The position numbers and the translations under genes are program-made. Shown piece by piece: positions 6,005-10,406 of a DNA stretch of 10,406 nt. The stretch is from Baffinella frigidus. Taxonomy: Eukaryota; Cryptophyceae; Cryptomonadales; Baffinellaceae. The first letter of the stretch is position 1. Each line of letters opens with the position of its first letter. Under the pieces are notes generated by a model, which worked only from the letters and a program-made list of their open reading frames with translations, was not told where the DNA came from and ran no database searches. Where the stretch lies: contig MU647107.1 in the NCBI GenBank assembly GCA_026770585.1, forward strand, positions 191,650-202,055. Reading direction: 5' to 3'.

Positions 6005-6055
6005 ATCCGTAGGAACCCCCCTATGTCCCTACGGGTTGCCTACTGTAGGGTCCTA
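6005..6055. mobile_element. GCCACACAGCGG-family fragment, inverted
   Basis: ATCCGTAGGAACCCCCCTAT, GTCCCTACGGGTTGCC and TACTGTAGGGTCCTAG are the reverse complement of the 5283-5335 part. It is followed at 6056 by GGAGCGAGAGCGC, the tail of a coding-like module, so the element sits inside another module copy. Confidence 0.65.
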
Positions 6056-6135
6056 GGAGCGAGAGCGCCCCGCCGGCGCGCACGTCCGCCCGCTCTCATC
6101 CGGGTACAAGTATTGTTCTTATAAACAATATGTAC

Positions 6136-6186
6136 GAAAATTACTACACAATTGCTTCGGGCGTGACCCGTTGTGTAGTAATTTTC
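6136..6186. repeat. Hairpin with 16-bp perfect stem
   Basis: GAAAATTACTACACAA (6136-6151) and TTGTGTAGTAATTTTC (6171-6186) pair perfectly around a 19-base loop that itself contains CGGGCGTGACCCG. The arm recurs as GTGTAGTAACTTTCGTTG near 6706, so it may be a dispersed element end. Confidence 0.65.
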
Positions 6187-6325
6187 ATTGCCAGCTGTAA
6201 ACGAAAAACGGGAGGTGCCACTCGCCTGAACCCCGGGGAGGTGTCGTGCGCCGCCGAAGAGATGCTCGAGGAGCGAGAGCGCTCCGCCGGAGAGCGCGTC
6301 TGCCCGCTCCACTCTGCGCACCACG

Positions 6326-6350
6326 GGTGCCCGATAGTGATTTAAGTGTG
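6326..6350 (+). repeat. Direct repeat TGCCCGATAGTGATTT, copy 1
   Basis: GGGTGCCCGATAGTGATTTA here and GGTTGCCCGATAGTGATTTG near 6837, each followed by A/C-GTGTGCGT. An inverted relative, GTTATCGGGCACCCGTGCGC, occurs near 6661. The preceding CCACTCTGCGCACCACG also recurs near 6489 and 6911. Confidence 0.55.
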
Positions 6351-6355
6351 CGTTG

Positions 6356-6423
6356 TTACGGATAAAGTAACGGAAACTCGGGCGCTCAGAGCCCGAAAAT
6401 CCCTTCGAAGCCCGCTGTGTGGC
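6356..6423. mobile_element. GCCACACAGCGG-family element, right half
   Basis: TTACGGATAAAGTAACGGAA, then a CTCGGGCGCTCAGAGCCCGA hairpin, then CCCTTCGAAGCCCGCTGTGT and GGC. This corresponds to 2738-2801 and supplies the right end that the 5233 and 5621 copies lack. Confidence 0.7.
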
Positions 6424-6580
6424 TGGGTGTGCGGTGCAAATTCGTCAACTTTGGGACGAAAAAGAGCCGGATAGCGCGTCCGCCCGCTCTACTCTGCGCA
6501 CCACGTGTGCCCGCAACAGGGGTCACTCGAAGTCGCGGACACGCACCGCCCTAGGGTCCTACAGTAGGCCTCTCCACGCT

Positions 6581-6642
<62 letters not shown>
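6581..6642 (+). repeat. GA dinucleotide microsatellite, 62 bases
   Basis: (GA)n with a single GAAA interruption near 6592-6596. It interrupts an open frame that would read as an Arg-Glu run; this is microsatellite translation, not evidence of a gene. Confidence 0.95.
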
Positions 6643-6645
<3 letters not shown>

Positions 6646-6997
6646 TTGTCACTGCCAACTTGTTATCGGGCACCCGTGCGCACCCGCTTTTAAAAGTGGG
6701 TATTTGTGTAGTAACTTTCGTTGATTGGTCACGTAACTCTGCAAAATTAGCACAGTCACGAGGTTAGATTACCCTATCCTGGTACACGTATTTACAACCC
6801 CACATGTAAATAGGCTCCTCCAGCATTCTCGAGTGGGGTTGCCCGATAGTGATTTGACTGTGCGTCAAAGAGAGATCGCGTGTGTTCTCCTCTTCACGTT
6901 TTTGACACGCTCCACTCTGCGCGCCAAGGGTGAGACGTTGCTCAATACCAACACCGCCGCCATGTATGCACACCCACCGAAGGCCGACAGTGATTTC
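6643..6997. other. Non-genic stretch of mixed repeat fragments
   Basis: Contains GATTGGTCACGTAAC (about 6724, also near 1875), the second TGCCCGATAGTGATTT copy, a third CTCCACTCTGCGCGCCA fragment and, at 6944-6980, the inverted GGCGGCC motif (AATACCAACACCGCCGCCAT). No protein domain is seen. Confidence 0.5.
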
Positions 6998-7134
6998 TAG
7001 CTCTGCCTCAGTCGGGCTGACGGACTATTCTCAAGTTGACTGTCTGGGTTTGCGGTACAGGTCCGTCAATTTTGGAGCGGAAAAGAGCCCGGGATCGCCA
7101 AATTGGTGAGACCGAATAGACTGAGACAGAGCTA
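6998..7134. mobile_element. TAGCTCTGTC-family element with an alternative interior
   Basis: Ends TAGCTCTGCCTCAGTC and GACTGAGACAGAGCTA share the tips of the 4196 and 7240 elements. The interior (GTTTGCGGTACAGGTCCGTC, AATTTTGGAGCGGAAAAGAG) instead resembles 6427-6470 (GTGTGCGGTGCAAATTCGTC, CTTTGGGACGAAAAAGAG). It may be a tip pair enclosing unrelated DNA. Confidence 0.65.
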
Positions 7135-7239
7135 GGAATTGTAGATGCCAACATGGAAAAGAGAGACTTCAATAAATTATTTTGCTGAGAGCGCCGAGCG
7201 GCTCGCTCCCTAGAGAAAAATCCATCCGGAAACAGCTCC

Positions 7240-7400
7240 TAGCTCTGTCCCAGTAAATTTGGGCTCGCTATTATTTCGCACCCCCCCCCGAAATTTCACA
7301 GGTGAATTTTGACCCCCCCCCCCCCCATTAAATTTACCTGTGATATTTCGGGGGGGGGTGCGAAATAATGGCGATCCCCAATTGAACTGAGACAGAGCTA
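7240..7400. mobile_element. TAGCTCTGTC-family MITE, copy 3
   Basis: TAGCTCTGTCCCAGT to ACTGAGACAGAGCTA. Inside, GCTATTATTTCGCACCCC pairs with GGGGTGCGAAATAATGGC, then GAAATTTCACAGGTGAATTT pairs with AAATTTACCTGTGATATTTC around a 14-base C tract. Same architecture as 4196-4340, with arm sequences largely different yet self-complementary. Confidence 0.85.
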
Positions 7401-7523
7401 GAGCTCGTTAGAGCGGCCGACACGGGGTAGAGTAAGCAGCACAATGCGTGGGGCATGTGCGGTGCTGGCGCTGGTTGTTTGGCAATAAATTACCAATCTC
7501 TAGGAAACACACGGTGCTAGGTT

Positions 7524-7728
7524 CCACCAGCAACCCGTAGCAGCTTATACCGGATGCTTGCAAGGATTCGGCTATTTTATTTTATTTCAACCCTTTCCTA
7601 TGACCCTACAGTAGGAAACCGTAGGGACCTAGAATTGCTGACGGGAGATACCAAGGAGATTTCCTTGATTCGGCTGAAATTGAATCCAGTACCCGATCCG
7701 GATATAAGCTGCTACGGGTTGCTGGTGG
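7524..7728. mobile_element. ~205-bp inverted-repeat element (CCACCAGCAACCCGTAGCAG)
   Basis: CCACCAGCAACCCGTAGCAG plus CTTATACCGGAT at 7524-7554 and its inverted copy ATCCGGATATAAGCTGCTAC plus GGGTTGCTGGTGG at 7696-7728 differ by a single extra base. GGTTCC stands just outside each end on the same strand. The interior has CCTACAGTAGGAAACCGTAG, the core motif of other families. Confidence 0.75.
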
Positions 7729-7741
7729 TAGGTTCCAGCAG

Positions 7742-7891
7742 CTCGGGTGCCATGCGAGGCTCTGGGAGCCCGAGTTTCCGTTACCTTATCCGTAGGAACC
7801 CCCCCTGAAACCCTACGGATTGCCTACTGTAGGGTCGTAGGCCTTATCGCTTAAGAGTTATTCGAAATCCCTTCGAAGTCCGCTGCGTGGC
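7742..7891. mobile_element. GCCACACAGCGG-family element, inverted
   Basis: Read on the minus strand from 7891: GCCACGCAGCGGACTTCGAA, GATTTCGAATAACTC, TAAGCGATAAGG, CCTACAGTAGGCAATCCGTA, GGTTCCTACGGATAAGGTAA, CGG, then a CTCGGG...CCCGAG hairpin at 7742-7774. It matches the left part of 2638 plus the hairpin seen in 6376-6395. The distal ...GTGTGGC end is missing. Confidence 0.75.
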
Positions 7892-8119
7892 GAGGGAGCC
7901 TGGGCGTGCGAATATGTTGGTGTGCGCTCATGAACCTCGATGAAGGTTTGTAAACCACAGCACAACCCCCCCACACAAGACTGCAAAAACGGGGTTCGTT
8001 TACGGGTCGTCGTCCAGGGTGGACTGTTCCGAGTCTCGGGCGTTGGGAATTCAGAGTCATGGATGCGATCTGAGTGCGCGATGTTTTGGCGTGTGGAGAC
8101 TGCCGCGCGGGGGGGAGGT

Positions 8120-8644
8120 TCAGCAGAAGGACAGCGTCCAAGCTCGCCGTTGCGCAACATAGCGAGGGGCTCCAACGCAATGTACCCACATTCTTTCGGC
8201 GAGCGACGCCCGCCCGCTCCTCCGCCGCCTCCCCTCTGCATCGCGCTCACCGCTGCGAACCGCCTTCCGCCCACTGAGCAAGGTGCTGCCCCCTGGCGTC
8301 GCGCCGATCCCCTGACCAGCTCCCTCGGCTGGCTGCCCTCCACGGCCGCCATCCCCGACCTCCGCTGCGCCGCAAGTGTGAGAAGGTCCCGAGCAGGGCG
8401 ACGCCGCCTTGGCGCGGCGCGTTGCTCGCTGCGCAGCTTCTTGCTGCTGTAACCGCGGAATGTCCGCAATGAGAACATATTCCTGACCGTCCTCGTCGGG
8501 CAGGGTCCCACTACTCGCTCCCCCAGCTCCACCACCCTTGGCCGATGGAGCAAGATCAGGGTCTGATGTCGAGGGCGAGAGAAGGCAGAGCGCAAACATG
8601 CAGAGCAAGAGAGTTCCTTGGGAAGACGCCCAGCGGTGTGGCAT
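8120..8644 (-). CDS. Possible secreted or membrane-targeted protein, unrecognised
   Basis: This frame begins at the ATG at 8644 (174 residues). An in-frame upstream ATG at 8698 would add 18 residues. I prefer 8644 because it puts a hydrophobic segment (TLLLCMFALCLL, residues ~11-22) at signal-peptide distance from the start, followed by a polar SPSTSDPDLA stretch where cleavage could occur. Then come a Gly/Ser-rich linker and a well-mixed segment (EDGQEYVLIADIPRLQQQEA) with a likely helix. After about residue 80 it becomes Gly/Arg/Ser-rich and looks like translated GC-rich non-coding DNA, so a splice donor or the true end may lie near 8400. No family is recognised. The same DNA is open on the minus strand in a second frame (7858-8652) and on the plus strand (7940-8452), as expected for GC-rich sequence, so an open frame alone is weak evidence. 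The start is ~60 bp from the 453-bp element at 8708. Confidence 0.3.
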   Translation of the reverse strand: MPHRWASSQGTLLLCMFALCLLSPSTSDPDLAPSAKGGGAGGASSGTLPDEDGQEYVLIADIPRLQQQEAAQRATRRAKAASPCSGPSHTCGAAEVGDGGRGGQPAEGAGQGIGATPGGSTLLSGRKAVRSGERDAEGRRRRSGRASLAERMWVHCVGAPRYVAQRRAWTLSFC

Positions 8645-8707
8645 CCTACCAAACTGTGGGCTGCAGCCCGATCGGTACTGGTGGTTGGCTAAATTCATAA
8701 TCGACGA

Positions 8708-9160
8708 TATAGATTTGTAAAGTCACTCGTTTCTGGTCGGAACGGCGTGTCGTTGGGCTATGTTGGGAGCATTTAAAACCTAAAGGACCTACAAAGGTAA
8801 CATACTGCCGCCATGGGATACCATGAGCCTCACAAAGGCTGACTTGGGTTCGGTGTGTGTGCGGGCGCGCTCCTATTTTGGAAGCAATCAAACACCCCAA
8901 CAGAGCCACCCTGTATCCCCTCTTCACGAGCCTCTGCACTGGAGAGCGAAACGCGATCCGAAAGCAAAAATGCTTTCTCTGCAGATCCCTTCTACAGAAC
9001 GGCGTGTCGTTGGCATATGTTGGGAGAAATTAAAACCTTGAGGACCTAAAGGACAAATTTTGAAACTATCGTGGTTTTATAAAGGAATTGGAGCCGTTTC
9101 TAGTTTTAAATGAGCTCAGTTTTATAATTTGTACCATGAAAGTGACTTTACAAATCTATA
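8708..9160. mobile_element. 453-bp element with perfect 20-bp terminal inverted repeats
   Basis: TATAGATTTGTAAAGTCACT (8708-8727) and AGTGACTTTACAAATCTATA (9141-9160) are exact inverted copies. Inside lie two direct copies of a module (GAACGGCGTGTCGTTGG, TATGTTGGGAG, AAAACC, GACCTA) at 8738-8790 and 8997-9050, and an AATTGGAGCCGTTT...GTACCATGAA piece (9078-9140) related to the 4894 palindrome. No transposase frame. TA at each tip suggests a TA target site (inference). The internal 8930-9053 module also occurs inverted at 3400-3545 outside any such element. Confidence 0.75.
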
Positions 9161-9199
9161 GTTATGACCTCCCACTATTAAATTAATTCTGCAAGCGTC

Positions 9200-9365
9200 T
9201 CAATGTGCTGAGCAGGACGGAGCGAGACGCTGCGCTGTCCCGCAGCTCTGTCGGGGGCGTCTCATTCTCTCGTGCAGTTCTCTCGTGCACTCTCGCAGGG
9301 TCTCGCTGCTCTCTCTCGCAGCTCGCTCGGAGGCGTGTGCCTGCGGATGTCGCGGGCGGTACGGA
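9200..9365 (+). other. CT-rich repeat stretch upstream of the ankyrin fragment
   Basis: Related units such as CCGCAGCTCTGTCGGGGGCGTC and CTCGCAGCTCGCTCGGAGGCGT alternate with TCTCTCGTGCAGTTCTCTCG and TCTCGCAGGGTCTCGCTGCT. It could be a 5' leader or promoter-proximal low-complexity segment of the following coding fragment; no TATA box or initiator can be assigned. Confidence 0.35.
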
Positions 9366-9467
9366 AACCGTGTGGTGGAGGACAATCTGCTACGTGCTTC
9401 CAAAACTGGGGACGCGGAGCAAGTGCGGCGTGTGCTTTCGAACGGTGGTCGGTCTTCGTGTTTTTAA
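9366..9467 (+). pseudogene. Ankyrin-repeat protein fragment (exon or remnant)
   Basis: The frame reads VVEDNLLRASKTGDAEQVRR followed by VLSNGG, then RSSCF and a TAA stop at 9465-9467. LLRASKTGDAEQVRRVLSNG fits the ankyrin-repeat consensus: an A/L-rich first helix, the G-D/N turn, the V..LL second helix and the terminal G of the loop. This is the usual first (capping) repeat of intracellular ankyrin proteins involved in protein-protein contact. Only one repeat is present. The next would begin at the GGT/GTG around 9454, where AACGGTGGTC offers GT dinucleotides for a splice donor, so this may be the 3' end of a first exon. Equally, it may be a truncated remnant next to telomeric sequence. Upstream, the same frame is open to about 9285 but is low-complexity and has no ATG; the nearest ATG (9347) is in another frame. 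Confidence 0.5.
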
Positions 9468-9479
9468 ATTAGCACCAGA

Positions 9480-9860
9480 TGGTTGACTAACGCGACATTT
9501 GTTCAACCCACTTTTTACTAAACTAAAAACACGCAGGGGTCGAATCTGTTCCGTGTTCTTAAGTTACGGGTTCTTGTACACAAGGTATCCCTGTAGGAAC
9601 ATTGGTTGGGAGAACGAATTTCGATTCCTTCTCCCGTACATGTCCTTTCAGAGGGATTAGTGGGCCTGGCACTGAGTACATGTAGTGGTTGTATTGGAGA
9701 TCTAAGTGTCTCGTACCACGCCAGAATGATCGAGGTAAACCGACGCCTTATTCACGTAAGATCTGGCGTGGTTGACTTAAGAATTCAAGGTGTCTCCCTT
9801 GAAAGATGTCAAAGGTGGATGTTTCCATTCCTCTGGCGTGGTACCAAATTCCCACAATGA
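9480..9860. other. Non-genic stretch with a MITE right-tip remnant
   Basis: 9567-9596 (GGGTTCTTGTACACAAGGTA, TCCCTGTAGG) resembles the pogo-like MITE right tip (GGTTTCTTGTGAGCGAGGTACCCCTGTA). TACCACGCCAGA at 9714-9725 has an inverted match TCTGGCGTGGTA at 9832-9843 and a near match at 9764-9773. An 84-codon open frame (9606-9860) has no recognisable motif and crosses these repeats. Confidence 0.45.
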
Positions 9861-9965
9861 GTAAAGCGCTATGCCGAGAAGTTGGCCACCCGGATCATGA
9901 GAAATTGGAAAATTGGAGCCGTTTATGTCCACTTTTGAGAAATTTAGTACCAGAGATTTCTCGAT
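9861..9965. mobile_element. Left half of the TAGAGCGCTGTGCAGAGAAG palindromic MITE
   Basis: GTAAAGCGCTATGCCGAGAA, GTTGGCCAC, AATTGGAAAATTGGAGCCGT, TTATGTCCACTTTTGAGAAA and TTTAGTACC follow the left arm of 4894-5068 to just past its centre (GAGATTTCTC). The right arm is replaced by telomere-like repeats, so the junction with the telomere tract lies within the element. Confidence 0.75.
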
Positions 9966-10262
9966 TTATGGTTTGTGGTTTATGGTTGATGGTTGATGGT
10001 TTATGATTTATGGTTTATGGTTTATGGTTTATGGTTTATGGTTCAGAGTTTTTAGTTTTAAAATCTAGGGTTCAGGGATTAGGATTTATGGTTCAAGGTT
10101 TGGATTTATGGTTCGGAATTTATGGTTTAGGGGTTGGGGTTTTGGGGTCAGGGTCTAAAGTTTAGGGTTTAGGGTTGAGGGTTTAGAGTTGAGGGTTGAT
10201 GGTTTAGGGTTCAGGGTTTATGGGGGTTTAGGGTTTAGGGTTTATGGTTTAGGGTTTAGGGT

Positions 10263-10315
<53 letters not shown>

Positions 10316-10352
10316 GTTTTAGGGTTTAGGGTTCAGTGTTCAGGGTTCAGGG
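9966..10352 (+). repeat. Degenerate telomere-associated variant repeats
   Basis: Seven-base units grouped by variant: TTTATGG dominates at 9966-10041, mixed TTTATGG/TTCAGGG/TTTAGGG at 10042-10258, a block of about eight TTGAGGG at 10259-10313, then TTTAGGG/TTCAGGG. All variants change the third or fourth base of the unit. The layout fits proximal telomere sequence that is no longer renewed by telomerase. Confidence 0.9.
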
Positions 10353-10394
10353 TTTAGGGTTTAGGGTTTAGGGTTTAGGGTTTAGGGTTTAGGG
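10353..10394 (+). repeat. Perfect telomere repeat (TTTAGGG)6
   Basis: Six uninterrupted TTTAGGG units, followed by TTCAGGG and TTCAG at the window edge. The G-rich strand runs toward the right, so the physical end of the chromosome should be to the right. Confidence 0.95.
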
Positions 10395-10406
10395 TTCAGG
10401 GTTCAG

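Larger units (their letters stand above)
5344..6283 (+). repeat. Array of five coding-like modules, EVSFAAEEM...
   Basis: A ~45-bp module (GAGGTGTCGTTCGCCGCCGA, AGAGATG, then GAGGAGCGAGAGCGC in most copies) starts at 5344, 5701, 5827, 5932 and 6238. Translated from GAG it gives EVSFAAEEMLKEG, EVSFAAEEMLEERER, EVSFDAEEMTEQRD, EVSFAAEEMMKERERS and EVSCAAEEMLEERERS. All five starts share one reading frame (spacings 357, 126, 105 and 306). Stops separate most copies; 5827 and 5932 lie in one open stretch to 6012, and 6238 is in an open stretch 6130-6345. A truncated sixth copy (GAGGTGTCG at 5612) is out of frame. Linkers are degenerate telomere-like CCCGAAACCC/CCCTACCCCC sequence or MITE pieces. 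I recognise no protein family. It could be an eroded repeat-protein gene, exons separated by short introns, or a subtelomeric satellite that merely looks coding. Confidence 0.5.

Noticed and set aside
6419-6724. Open frame with a long Arg-Glu run
   Set aside because: The run is the GA microsatellite at 6581-6642; the flanking residues match no family.
7940-8452. 170-codon plus-strand open frame
   Set aside because: Low-complexity (proline, alanine and arginine runs) and antisense to the better candidate at 8120-8644; no domain seen.
7858-8652. 264-codon minus-strand open frame
   Set aside because: The longest frame in the window, but it is Arg/Pro/Gly-rich, ends inside a MITE and overlaps other long open frames on both strands, as expected for GC-rich DNA. 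An internal start (MFSLRTFRGYSSKK) looks vaguely like a mitochondrial presequence, but nothing supports it further.

Overview
The window looks like the end of a eukaryotic chromosome. The last ~450 bases are degenerate telomere-like repeats that resolve into perfect TTTAGGG copies on the + strand at 10353-10394. The G-rich strand therefore runs 5'->3' toward the right edge, and the chromosome terminus should lie just beyond it. TTTAGGG telomeres occur in plants, many algae, dinoflagellates and chromerids, and oomycetes. GC content is moderate to high, there are no bacterial operons, and the DNA is packed with short palindromic elements. An alga or other protist fits best; I cannot name the species.

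Almost everything identifiable is repeat. At least eight families of small inverted-repeat elements (MITE-like) are present, many flanked by TA. The dominant one is ~121 bp, begins TACAGGGGTACCTCGCTCAT and ends in its mirror image, and its tips resemble those of pogo/Tigger transposons. Complete copies lie at 58-178, 251-373, 1368-1490, 1978-2098, 2337-2458 and 3931-4053, with half copies and stacked arms between them. Other families lie at 976-1326; 2638-2801 (relatives at 4791, 5233, 5621, 6005, 6356, 7778); 3185-3316; 3766-3870 and 4440-4544; 4196-4340, 6998-7134 and 7240-7400; 4894-5068 (relatives at 9078 and 9861); 7524-7728; and 8708-9160. No transposase is visible, so all would be non-autonomous.

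Layout: 1-1620 holds MITEs and their fragments. 1620-3000 holds diverged copies of a host repeat cut up by MITEs. 3000-5070 holds a succession of hairpin elements. 5070-6350 is a composite subtelomeric array: inverted interstitial telomere repeats (CCCTAAA), degenerate relatives of them, and five copies of a coding-like module (EVSFAAEEM...) all in one reading frame. 6350-7900 has more MITEs and a 62-base GA tract. 7900-8700 is the only GC-rich, low-repeat block with long open frames; one minus-strand frame has a plausible signal peptide. 8708-9160 is a 453-bp element with perfect 20-bp inverted ends. 9200-9480 contains an ankyrin-repeat fragment. 9860 to the end is telomere-associated sequence.

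There is no convincing complete gene and no rRNA, tRNA or CRISPR. The best coding candidates are the ankyrin fragment (9366-9467, +), the secreted-protein-like frame (8120-8644, -) and the repeated module at 5344-6283. The scientific interest is in the hairpin-element 'language' and the composite telomere/coding-like array, not in a pathway.
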